A DNA stretch of 22,500 nucleotides from Prorocentrum cordatum (Eukaryota; Sar; Dinophyceae; Prorocentrales; Prorocentraceae): assembly GCA_963575745.1 (NCBI GenBank), contig CAUYUJ010005646.1, forward strand, positions 15,001-37,500, given 5' to 3'. The stretch's first letter is position 1. Every line of letters starts with the position of its first letter. The position numbers were made by a program, and so were the translations under genes. Below, piece after piece: positions 8,155 through 15,751 of this stretch. Under the pieces are notes generated by a model. The model had not been told where the DNA came from. It ran no database searches and was given only the letters and a program-made list of their open reading frames with translations.

Positions 8155-8905
8155 TATCTAGGGATTCACCAGGGATTCCGATGGATTCCTCGGATTCACT
8201 AAGGATTCCTGGGGGTCGTGTGGGATTATTGTGATTCCCTAGGGTTTTCTGCGATTCCCGCGGGATTCCTCGGATTCCCCAAGGATTCCTATAGATTCCG
8301 TAGGATTCTTAGGATTCCATCGGGATTCCTAGGGTTCCTTCGAAGATGCTACGGCTCCATAGTGATTTCTAGGATCCCCAGGAGATGTTTTAAGATTTCC
8401 GATGTTTCCTTATGATTCCTTAGGTGTTTCTTGGATTCCTTAGAGATTCTGAGGATTCCTTAGGGATTCCTAGGATGCCTCTGGGATTTCTATGATTCTT
8501 TCAGGATTCATAGGACCTACTGATCCTGAGGATTCCTTCTGGGTTCTTAGGATTCCATGATGATTCTCAGGATCTCCTGGGGATGCTCCAAGATCACCAC
8601 ATTCCCTGGGATCTTTAAGAATCCTAACATATTCTGAAGGAGCCCCACAGGTTCCGAAGGATTTTGTTGGACAATCCTTTCAGATACTTAGGGATTTCAG
8701 CACTCTTACATATTCCTATGGGTTTCTACAGGTCCCTCCTAGGGACCAAAGGATTCCTTCCATATTCCTAGGGGCTCATGAGAATCCCAACATATTTTCA
8801 GGGATTCCCAAGAATCGATTCCGATGGATTTCCTAGAAACCTCACAAATTCCTAGGGACTCATAGGAATCCGTACATATTCCCAGTGAGTCCTACAAGTC
8901 CCCAA
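8155..8905 (+). repeat. Degenerate GGATTCC array, block 3
   Basis: Continuation of the GGATTCC family, more diverged than blocks 1 and 2, especially after 8500, where words such as CACATATTCC and GGGATTCC are the main recognisable units. Confidence 0.85.
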
Positions 8906-8912
8906 GGATGCG

Positions 8913-8972
8913 TTTCAGCTCCCTGGAATGCGTTGGTTGCCTGAAGGATACTGAAGGAACGCTGCAGACTTC
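8913..8972 (+). repeat. 60-bp repeat, copy 2 of 2
   Basis: Second copy of the segment at 8094-8152, 819 bp downstream in the same orientation. Confidence 0.9.
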
Positions 8973-9127
8973 GTTGTTTTGTATTTTTGTTTTCCGGCTG
9001 GATTCTTTGTTCTTTAGGGGGGGGCAAGGAACTTGGTCAACGGGGCTTGCGGGCAGGGTTCGTACCTTGGGAGGAAGGGGCCTGGGGCTCGGGGGGGATG
9101 TTCGTACCTGGTTGAGTTGTCATTTTT
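8973..9127. other. Gene-free G-rich stretch
   Basis: T-rich then G-rich mixed sequence. The word GTTCGTACCT occurs at about 9058 and again at about 9100. No gene recognised. Confidence 0.4.
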
Positions 9128-9165
9128 GAAAAATAATTATTGTTGATTCCCTCCGTCCGGTGCAC
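9128..9165 (+). mobile_element. Short left-end fragment of the (TTG)n-bounded element family
   Basis: AAAAATAATTATTGTTG followed by a spacer and CCGGTGCACAC matches the left end of copies 1 and 2 (AATAATTATTGTTGGG, CCTGGTGCACGAC). Only about 40 bp are recognisable, so this is a relic or a chance match of an AT-rich end. Confidence 0.35.
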
Positions 9166-9257
9166 ACATGGCTTTTTTTTCGATTGAAGTGCCCTTCCAG
9201 GGGCTCGCACTTGGTTTTTTGTCAGGGAAAGTTGTTGGCCCCCGGTTTACAACAACG

Positions 9258-9500
9258 GCGGCTCCCGCCGGATATTTTTTCGCAGTTTATTGAAGAATCG
9301 CGCTCTCGCTTGGGACTTCCTTGCAATTTACCACCGGATCGCGGCTCCCGCTTAATATTTCCATACAGTTTATTGAAGAATCGCGCTCTCGCTTGGGACT
9401 TCCTCGCAACTTACCACCGATCGCGGCTCCCGCCTGATACTTCCTCACAATTTATTCAGATGCCGCTCCTCGACACTCAGGAATCGCGCTCCCGCTACAT
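9258..9500 (+). repeat. 41-bp tandem array carrying the GCTYGRGAC core
   Basis: GCGGCTCCCG words at 9258, 9341 and 9423 (83 and 82 bp apart) alternate with CGCGCTCTCGCTTGGGAC words at 9299 and 9382, so the basic period is about 41 bp and the dimer about 82 bp. More diverged units follow near 9462 and 9485. The half-unit CGCTTGGGACTTCCT is close to CGCTTGAGACTTCC in the 84-bp array at 13392-14095. Confidence 0.85.
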
Positions 9501-9600
9501 ATTGCCTGGCGGTTCAAGCAGAATTTACGCTTCAACGACCCGCCCGCTCGACCCGCCCGTCTGGGCCTGCCCGCCCGACCAGCCCGTTAGGGACTGCAGT
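9501..9600. other. GC-rich spacer
   Basis: Contains CGACCCGCCCG repeats (CCCGCTCGACCCGCCCG and similar). No gene. Confidence 0.4.
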
Positions 9601-10320
9601 CGCCGCTCGCTGCCCTTCGCGCCCGCCTTCGATGCCCCTCGCTGCCCGTACTGGTTCCGCGGTCGCCTTCGCTCGCTGCCCTTCGTGGCCCCGTTGCTGC
9701 CCTCAGGCCCCGTCGCTGCCCATTGTGGCCCCGCATTATATGCCCTTCGTGGCCCTCGCTCGCAGTCGCCCGTCGTGGCCCCATACGCATGCCTTTCGTT
9801 GCCCCGCTGTCGCCCTTCGCGGCCCTCTCGCTGCCCTTCGTGGCCCCTTTGCTGCCCTCAGTGGCCCCGCTGTCGCCCTTTGTGGCCTCATATGCGAATG
9901 CCCTTTGTGGCCCCCGCTCGTTCGCGCCCGTCGTGGCCCCATATGCATGCCCTTCGTGGCCCCGCTGTCGCCCTTCGTGGCCCCCTCTCTGCCCTTCGTG
10001 GCCCCGTTTCTGCCCTCAGCGGCCCCGTCGCTGCCCTCTGTGGCCCCGGATTAATTGCCATTCGTGGCTCCCGCTCACTCGCGCCCTTCGTGGTCCCATA
10101 CGCATGCGTTTCGTAGCCCCGCTGTCCGCATTCGTGGCCCCCTCGTTGCCCTTCGTGGCCCATTTTCTGCGCTCAGTGGCCCCGCTGTCGCCTTTTCTGG
10201 CCCCATATATGTATGCCCCTCGAGGCCCCCGCTCGTTCGCGCCCGTCGTGGCCCCATATGCATGCCCTTCGTGGCCCCGGTGTCGCTCTTCGTGGCCCCC
10301 TCTCTGCCCTTCGTGGCCCG
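9600..10320 (+). repeat. CCCTTCGTGGCCCC array with a 158-bp higher-order unit
   Basis: Subunits of about 18-24 bp with words CTTCGTGGCCCC and GCTGTCGCCC. A landmark ATAYGCATGC occurs at about 9783, 9941, 10098 and 10256, giving periods of 158, 157 and 158 bp. A second landmark series (TTATATGCCC, ATATGCGAATGCCC, ATTAATTGCC, ATATATGTATGCCC) at about 9734, 9889, 10051 and 10205 keeps nearly the same period. The array is therefore a higher-order repeat with about 4.5 units. Ala/Pro/Val-rich frames on both strands are artefacts. Confidence 0.9.
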
Positions 10321-10353
10321 TCTCTCTCTCTCTCTCGCTCTCTCAGAGTTTCT

Positions 10354-10396
<43 letters not shown>

Positions 10397-10445
10397 TTCT
10401 CTCTTTCTCTCTCTTTTTCTCCTCTCTCTCTCTCTCTTCTCTTCT
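10321..10445 (+). repeat. (TC)n microsatellite
   Basis: CT dinucleotides with TTT interruptions. Polypyrimidine on the + strand. Confidence 0.93.
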
Positions 10446-10529
10446 TCCTTTCGCAGCTGTCCCTCCCGTCCTTCCTTCCCTCCCTGCTCCCTCCTCCCCC
10501 TCCCTCCCTCCCTCCCTCCCTCCCTCCCC
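10446..10529 (+). repeat. (CCCT)n pyrimidine tract
   Basis: Mostly CCCT tetranucleotides, regular at about 10498-10528. Confidence 0.88.
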
Positions 10530-10570
10530 TTATCGTCATTGTCGTCGTCGTCGTCGTCGTCGTCGTCGTC
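10530..10570 (+). repeat. (GTC)n microsatellite
   Basis: About 13 GTC units with an ATT interruption at the left. Confidence 0.92.
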
Positions 10571-10700
10571 CCTGGCCGCCCGCTTGGGGCCCGCCTGCCG
10601 CCTGGAGCCCGGCACTCCGACCCTTCAGCCAGCCAGGCCGATAGTCCGTGCGACTGCCTCGCCGCCTGCCGAGGGCCAGCCTGTCGGCCCTTCCGCCCCC
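10571..10700. other. GC-rich spacer, possibly related to 10880-10990
   Basis: CCAGGCCGATAGTCCG near 10632 resembles CCAGGCCGACGGTCCG near 10938, and both lie downstream of a GTC-type repeat. This may be one unit of an old roughly 300-bp duplication. No gene recognised. Confidence 0.35.
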
Positions 10701-10866
10701 ACCCTCCTCCCTCTCCTCCTTCCCTTCCTTCCTCCTTCCCTCCTTCCTTCCCTTCCTCCTCCTCCTCCTCCTCCTCTTCCTCCTCCTCCTCCTCCGCCTC
10801 CTCCTCCTCCTCCCACCTCCTCTTCCTCCTCCCTCCCCTCGTCGTGGTGGTCGTCGTCGTCGTGGT
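10700..10866 (+). repeat. (TCC)n tract ending in (GTC/GTG)n
   Basis: CCTT and TCC repeats to about 10835, then GTCGTGGTGGTCGTCGTCG. On the reverse strand this is GGA, the same motif as at 1030 and 18919. Confidence 0.9.
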
Positions 10867-11200
10867 GAGCCCGCTGTCTGTCCATCTTGGGGTCGGGTTG
10901 CCGCGGGTCGGCGCGTGCATCGCCGGCGCTGCCGCTGGCCAGGCCGACGGTCCGCCGCTTGCCGGGGCCCGGTTTGCCAGCCTTCGAGACGCGCGTCTTC
11001 CATTGGCCCAGGTTCTTCTGCAGGCTTCGAATGAAGGCCTCCCTCGACGAGACCCCCGGGGCGTTCCCGCAGGTTTCGGAGCCTCTGGAACTGCTCGGTG
11101 GTCAGGCCCCCCAGAGGTCGTGGGAGGCTTTCCGATGCCGGTGCCTTCCAATCCCCCCGCGCCTGGTTTTCGTTTCCGCGCCAGTCTCCGCTCGTATCCA
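10867..11200. other. GC-rich gene-free stretch
   Basis: Mixed GC-rich sequence. Long frames cross it on both strands but come from adjoining simple repeats. Nothing recognised. Confidence 0.35.
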
Positions 11201-11640
11201 CCCGCCCCTAGTTTTCAAGTCTTCTTAACTTTTTCCCCTTATCTTCATTTTCATGTCGTTCGTATTCCATTGTGCTATTCCTCAGTTCTTCGCACTCCGC
11301 CCACCCCTCCCCGGGCCGCCCCGCCCCGTCCCAACAATCTCCACCCCTTCCCGCTCGCATTCCGCATTTCTCCCAAATTATTCCCAGCCCCTCCTCCAGA
11401 TTCCTCCGTGCGCCTCCCGCTTCTCCGCGCCCCTCCCGGTTCCATTTCTCCACTCCTTGCCGCTCTTCATCCGGGGGCCCTGCGCTTGTCCACTCCATCC
11501 CAATGCGCTCCACGTGCCCGTGCTCCTTTCGACGCGGTTGCAGTTCTCATTGTCCTTCCGCCCCGCTCTCCCCACGTCCCGCTTCTTTTCAGGGTTCCAC
11601 GAAATTTGTTTCTGACGCCATTTCGCAGCTGCGCGCCCCC
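11201..11640 (+). repeat. Pyrimidine-biased stretch
   Basis: About 440 bp with strong C+T bias but no clear period. Frames give Pro/Ser/Arg/Leu-rich peptides without known motifs. Confidence 0.5.
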
Positions 11641-11651
11641 CCCTGTGGGGG
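11639..11651 (+). other. Hairpin, CCCCC-TGT-GGGGG
   Basis: Five-pair stem with loop TGT followed by TATCCACGATG. It resembles the element hairpins (stem of C then G, then TATT). Confidence 0.45.
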
Positions 11652-11999
11652 TATCCACGATGTGTTTTTTCAAGGGAGTGGTGCGTGGCGTTGTTTATGG
11701 CGCGACCCATGGCGAAACTTATCGTCGACCTGCGTTGGAGTGGCTGGCGCGAACCATGGCGCAAGCTGAATTGCCACTCGCAGCGCAAATCGTCGCCCTC
11801 CCTCCTTTTTGCCCCTCCCCTCCCTTCCGCCGATCCCTTCGTCCTCATTCTCCCCCGTTATCTGTCGCCTTTCGTTTTCAATGGCTTCGCCAGCCGCGCG
11901 TGGCAGGGGATGAATGTACCCCCCAAAAAAAGGGTGCGATCGAAAACGGGGGGGGGGGTGGGCATTCAAGGTTTGGGGCTAGCAAACAAAAGCGAACAG
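11652..11999. other. Gene-free stretch with an unrecognised open frame
   Basis: The words GCGACCCATGGCGAAAC (near 11701) and GCGAACCATGGCGCAAGC (near 11748) form a pair about 48 bp apart. An open + frame reads MCFFKGVVRGVVYGATHGE and on into repeats. I do not recognise it, and it is continuous with simple-repeat frames. A G9 run lies near 11951. Confidence 0.35.
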
Positions 12000-12008
12000 T
12001 CTGGAACT

Positions 12009-12063
12009 GATTGCTGTTGTTGTTGATGTTGTTGTTGTTATTGTTGTTGTCGTTGTGGTTCTT
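12009..12063 (+). repeat. (TTG)n microsatellite
   Basis: TTG units with GATG, TTA and TCG variants. Confidence 0.88.
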
Positions 12064-12075
12064 TCTGAGTGTATG

Positions 12076-12206
12076 TTAATGATTAAATTATTATTGTTGT
12101 CCCCCCTTCCAGGCACTCTGGCGCTCTCGCTTCGGCGCCGGCTGCATTTTCATTGAAAATGAGGCTCGCGCTCGAGCGGTTTGAGGGGGCGCCAACACGG
12201 CCCCCC
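12076..12206 (+). mobile_element. Diverged left-end fragment of the (TTG)n-bounded family
   Basis: GATTAAATTATTATTGTTG and a following CCCCCCTTCCAGGCAC resemble the left end of copies 1 and 2 (AATAATTATTGTTGGGACC, CCTGGTGCAC). GCATTTTCATTGAAAATG, an almost perfect palindrome at about 12145-12162, sits where the full copies have CAGCCTCATTTTCATC. The orientation is opposite to the adjacent copy 3, from which it is separated by (AAC)n. Confidence 0.4.
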
Positions 12207-12241
<35 letters not shown>

Positions 12242-12309
12242 CCAATCATTTTACCCGAACGCTCAGTGTTCTCCCCAGTGCCAGGGTTTTCATGCGACGC
12301 CAGCCAATA

Positions 12310-12326
12310 CCCCCACTTCGTGGGGG
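12310..12326 (-). other. Conserved hairpin of element copy 3
   Basis: Read on the + strand: CCCCCAC, loop TTC, GTGGGGG. It is the reverse complement of the copy 2 hairpin. Confidence 0.7.
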
Positions 12327-12544
12327 GGCAATGCAAGCTCTACCAAACATCCACACGACTCTCGGGAACCACCCACACCCAGCTTCCCGCCCTATGACGT
12401 CAGGACACTTCACTTCGTGGCGCGCGGACGATCGTGGATACTACACTGGCGTGGAGTACACACCCGCAGAGGTTGATCACTTGTTTGGGCCCCGCATGTG
12501 CCCCGCATGGTGCATTTGTTGCGTATGACATACATAGTACACAG

Positions 12545-12665
12545 AGACCTCTTGGGGGCCTCTTGGAGTCCTCTTGGGGCCTCTTGGGACCATCTTGGGC
12601 GCCTCTTGCGGCCTCATGGGCGCCTCTTGGGGCCATCTTGAGCGCCTCTTGGGGCCATCTTGGGT
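12545..12665 (+). repeat. Degenerate CCTCTTGGGGCCATCTTGGG array
   Basis: Words GCGCCTCTTGGGGCCATCTT alternate with shorter CCTCTTGGGG units; the clearest period is 21-22 bp. It lies in the non-conserved centre of element copy 3. One frame gives a Trp/Gly/Leu/Ala peptide of the kind SWGLLGPSWAPL, a repeat artefact. Confidence 0.8.
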
Positions 12666-12799
12666 TTTAAAGATTCATGAAGAGCCCGCGGGTGGATTTT
12701 GATATTTTTCGGATGAGAAAGTCTTGCGTTTGCATATGTTTTCGGAACATCGCATCTTGAAATTATTGAAATCACATTATGTTTGGCAGGATTTCGGCA

Positions 12800-12825
12800 C
12801 GCGCGCGCGGCGGCCGCGCGCATGT
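12800..12825. other. GC-rich near-palindrome
   Basis: GCGCGCGGCGGCCGCGCGC is symmetric except for its centre. It lies in the non-conserved centre of element copy 3. Confidence 0.45.
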
Positions 12826-13391
12826 GCACTTCGTGTCATTTTTTGCAAGGGATGGTGGCCCTCGTAGGCTCGCAACCGTTGTTGCAGAAGGTCGAAGCAC
12901 CTGAAAAGGTTCCTCGCAAAGGCCCTTTTAACAGAAATGTTTAAAATCTGGTGGGTTTCCTAGGAATCCGCAAGAGCGCGCGGAAGGACATTTTGACAAT
13001 TTTTTCTGAGAAAACCATTGGGTTTTTGATGTTTTTATGTTAAAATCGTTACGAAACCTAAGGTTTTGGAAGGATTTCGTCTTGCGCGCACGAATGTCCA
13101 CTTTACCTTGTTTTTTTGCAAGGGATTCTTGCAATTTGATCAAGTAAAAACAAGAATTTTCATTTTCTATTGTTTTTTGCAAGGGAAAACGAGCGTCAAC
13201 AAAAAACCGGATCCGGAGCTCATCCACTTTTCTGAAGCTTTCGCGAAAAAATGATGAAAATGTAGCTGCGGCCTAGGCGCGGCGCAGAGGTCGCGCACCA
13301 GGGGTCCCAACAATAATAATTCTTTAGAAGGAATAATGTTCAACAACAACAACAACAACAACACTAACAACAACAACAACAACAACAACAA

Positions 13392-14095
13392 CGCTTCCGC
13401 TCGAGACGTTTTCTTTTGTTTTGTTTTTTCCCCCCCCCCAGGGCCGGTGTTCCCGCCGAAAACCTCCGCCCTAACAAACCAACGCTCCCGCTCGAGACTT
13501 CTTCCCATTCTATCTTAGATTGGCGCGCTACTCTTTCTCTCGTGGGCGCCGCCCCCAGCACGAGCAACGCTCCCGCTTGAGACTTCCCTTTTTTACTCGG
13601 AGCCGGTGTTTTTGTTCGCCGCCGAAAACCGCCGCCCTAACAAAACCAACGCTCCCGCCCGAGATTTCCTCCCGTTTTTCGCTGGACTGGCGCCCGGCTC
13701 TCTTTGGATGTGGCGCAGCCCCCAGCAAAAACAGCACTCCCGCTCGAGCCTTCCTGCCTTTTTCCTGAATCCTGAAAGCGGTGCTGTTCCTCGCCGCCGA
13801 CTGCCCCCGTCCCCACAAGACCGCGGCTCCCGCTCGAGACTTCTCCCTTTTTTGCTCAAGGCGGTGCTCCTCCTCGCCGCCGACAGCCGCCGTCCCAACA
13901 GAAGCAGCGTTCCCGCTCGAGATTTCGTGCTGTTCACGCCGGACCAGCACCCCACTTTCCTCTGCACTGGTGCCGCTCCCGGCAACAACAGCTCCCCTGC
14001 TCGAGACTTCCTCCCTTCCTATTCAGGGCCAGGTCCTCGTCTCGCCGCCGACAGCCCCCATCCCCACCAAGCCGTTCCTGTCGCTCGATGCTTCC
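13392..14095 (+). repeat. 84-bp degenerate tandem array with CGCTCCCGCTCGAGACTTCC core
   Basis: The core occurs, more or less diverged, at about 13392, 13483, 13568, 13650, 13734, 13823, 13908, 13990 and 14072, spacings 82-91 bp with a mean near 85. Between cores, units share pieces such as GCCGGTGTT, TCGCCGCCGA and GCCGCCCTAACAAAACCAAC. The period and core match the 82-bp dimer at 9258-9500, so the two are probably one family. Frames rich in Arg/Ser/Ala/Pro on both strands are artefacts. Confidence 0.85.
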
Positions 14096-14099
14096 TTGT

Positions 14100-14385
14100 G
14101 CTTTACCCTTGGCTGGGGCTCCACTGGCGAGACCATCGGCGCAGCATGTGTTTTCGAGGCGATATATGTTGAAATTCATCGGAGGAGGTGTTTGCAAGAC
14201 CTCATTGGGCGGGAGATCTGGGAATGGGAATAAAGGGCCACCACGATAGAACAATAATCCCCCAATGACGGGGATGGTTATCATGATGGTCGCATGCTGC
14301 ATGTGGAGGCATCGCGCATGATAATACACTAATTGTTGTTGTTGTCGTTGTTGTTGCTGCTGTTGTTGTTGTTGTTGTTGGTATT
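14100..14385 (+). mobile_element. Diverged right end of the (TTG)n-bounded family
   Basis: ACCTCATTGGGCGGGAG and ATCTGGGAATGGG at about 14199-14230 align with AACGTCATAGGGCGGGAAG and CTGGGTTTGGGTGG of copy 2. A hairpin follows at 14257-14275, at the place where the full copies have theirs, and the segment ends CACTAATTGTTGTTGTTG (from 14328), like GCTAGTAATTGTTG at the end of copy 1. It lacks a recognisable left domain. Confidence 0.45.
14257..14275 (+). other. Hairpin ATCCCC-CAATGAC-GGGGAT
   Basis: Six-pair stem with a seven-base loop, placed as in the full element copies but with different sequence. Confidence 0.45.
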
Positions 14386-14395
14386 GGTGTTGTAT
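14333..14395 (+). repeat. (TTG)n microsatellite
   Basis: TTG units with TCG, CTG and GGT variants. It forms the right boundary of the diverged element end. Confidence 0.9.
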
Positions 14396-14640
14396 TTGTG
14401 TTTGTTGTTGTTGTTTGTGTTGTGTGTTTCTTGTTTGTGCGTGTGCGTGTGTGTCTCTGTGTGTGTGTTGTGTGTGTGTGTGTGTGTTCGTTTCCGTATT
14501 TATTGTCCTTTTATTTTACTTCGCTCTTGGCTTATTTAGTTATTTGTCTATCTGTCTATCTGCCTGTCAGTCTGCTTGTTTGTTTGCTTGCTTGTTTGTT
14601 ACTTGGTTTGTTGGTTTGTTCACTTTCTTGTTTTCTTGTT
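14396..14640 (+). repeat. GT/TTTG/TCTG-rich simple repeats
   Basis: (GT)n at about 14410-14490, then CTGTCTATCTGCCTGTCAG words at about 14540-14575 and TTGT/GCTTG tetranucleotides to 14640. The Cys/Val/Leu-rich frames are artefacts. Confidence 0.85.
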
Positions 14641-14689
14641 TGCTATACATCTAGCACATGGGTAAAAACAATATATGTTTCCGCTTTGA

Positions 14690-15379
14690 GCGTTCCAGAA
14701 CGTTCTGGAACGACCATGGTGCCCGATATGGTGGGGACGTTTGTCAAGGAATGTGCCCAGGAGGCTTCAGACCCTGGAGGATTATTTACCTGAGGAGGGC
14801 GGGAGTAATTTCCATGGCCAATCCACGGTTGGAGTTCCACAGACTTCCAGACCCTGGGTTCCTTATTCAATGGTTTCTTATCCAATGCCCTCACCCTACT
14901 CGGTACGATTGAGATGGGGGGTACGGAACGACTCGGTGCGGAGACCGACAGCAGTTCCTGTTCATTTTGAACAGGGATCCCTGTCTGTGTCGCCGCGGAC
15001 GTTGTCCACATGAGGCAGAAGGCCGCCTACCCAACAGCGGCCGCTGTCGGTTTTGGGCAACATAGGCATCATACCAAATGTTTCCGTTCCCACGCCAGGC
15101 GTCCAAAGATACCTCTTCCAGAACTGCCGGCTCTCAGAGATTCCCGATGTAGCTTCATCCGGAATTTGTCCTCACCCCGCTTTTGTCGTAGAATGCGGCC
15201 ATGCGGCCCTTCACTGGCGTGATCTCGGGTGCGGGCCCACATGGGTTCCCCCCAGCACCAGCCCGCGCGCCTGGGCTTGGCCACCCTGCGGCCCCCTACA
15301 GCCGCGCACCAGATGTCGCCCCCCCCCCCCGCCCCCCCCAGGCCTTTTTCAATCTTGCGAAATCCATCGGGCTCCTTAG
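14690..15379 (+). other. Gene-like open stretch, unrecognised
   Basis: The least repetitive segment of the window. One + frame is open from 14690 to 15379 (230 codons) except for a TGA at 15011-15013. Before the TGA it reads for example VPQTSRPWVPYSMVSYP, and after it NIGIIPNVSVPTPGV and VQRYLFQNCRLSEIPDVAS; composition is balanced up to about 15235, then becomes Pro-rich. There is no ATG near the left end. The - strand also has an open run of 122 codons at 14643-15011, so direction is uncertain. I recognise no domain. It could be an exon, a decayed gene or transposon piece, or chance. Confidence 0.25.
14691..14712. promoter_or_regulatory. Perfect palindrome matching a four-unit heat shock element
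   Basis: A 22-bp perfect palindrome. It contains TTC at 14693, GAA at 14698, TTC at 14703 and GAA at 14708, each separated by two bases, so it fits the alternating nGAAn/nTTCn consensus bound by heat shock factor trimers. It lies immediately upstream of the most gene-like segment of the window. Being a perfect dyad it could also be a recombination or replication structure, or chance. Function is inference. Confidence 0.4.
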
Positions 15380-15615
15380 GAAATCCATGCAAATCCGTAA
15401 CGACATCAAGAGGATGCCTTTGGACATCCATCGGATTTTCTTTGGGGAAAGGGAAGAGGAGGAGGAGTAGAAAATCTATAGGAATCCTTAGGGCCCCCAG
15501 AAGTCCCCACCCATTCCCCTGGGCCCGCTTCTCGTCCCGAGCCGCTTTTGGACGGTGCCAGGGCGCGGCGGGGTCCCCCGGAGGCCGAAATCGGCTGAGT
15601 ACCTCCCGCCGTGAC
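15380..15615. other. Gene-free unique stretch
   Basis: Words such as GGAAATCCATGCAAATCCG and GACATCCATCGGATTTTC suggest a distant relation to the GGATTCC arrays. GGAGGAGGAG lies at 15458-15468. No gene. Confidence 0.35.
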
Positions 15616-15751
15616 TTTTTCCCGGAAAGGGCATGGGCCCAGGGTTCTCTTTTAGTAGGTAAACCTGTCCCCCGGTGCCAACTTGAGGGAGGCCGGCGAA
15701 TTTTTTCCCTGATAAATAACGAGGTCGAAGGAGGCCGGCGAATTAAAATTT
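15616..15751 (+). repeat. Dispersed repeat upstream of the GAGGATGTCTCGAG array, copy A
   Basis: Shares with 21824-21943, in the same order, TTTTTCCCGGAAAGGGC, AGGGTTCTCTTTTAGT, GGCCGGCGAATTT, GATAAATA and CGAGGTCGAAG. Copy A contains an extra GGAGGCCGGCGAATT near its right end. In both places it leads directly into the GAGGATGTCTCGAG array. Confidence 0.88.

Larger units (their letters stand above)
12207..13392 (-). mobile_element. (TTG)n-bounded non-autonomous element, copy 3 (inverted)
   Basis: Reverse complement of the order in copies 1 and 2. It begins with (AAC)n at 12208-12240, then CAATCATTTTACCCGAACGC, CACTGCCAGGG-like sequence, the hairpin at 12310-12326, CTTCCCGCCCTATGACG and CACTTCACTTCGTGG. 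The left domain follows at about 12840-13335 with GGATTTCGTCTTGCGCGC, GGATCCGG, CACCAGGGGTCCCAACAAT and TTCTTTAGAAGGAATAATG, ending in (AAC)n at 13341-13392. The centre differs from the other copies and holds a short CCTCTTGGGG array (12545-12665). No coding capacity is seen. Confidence 0.65.

Noticed and set aside
10055-12010. 651-codon + frame, the longest in the window
   Set aside because: It crosses several unrelated simple repeats (CCCTTCGTGG, TC, GTC, TCC) and pyrimidine-rich DNA, and its composition changes with each; no domain is visible.
12207-13392. LTR retrotransposon or DNA transposon with terminal inverted repeats
   Set aside because: No long direct terminal repeats, no clear inverted ends beyond the microsatellites, and no protein domains; only a non-autonomous element of unknown class is supported.
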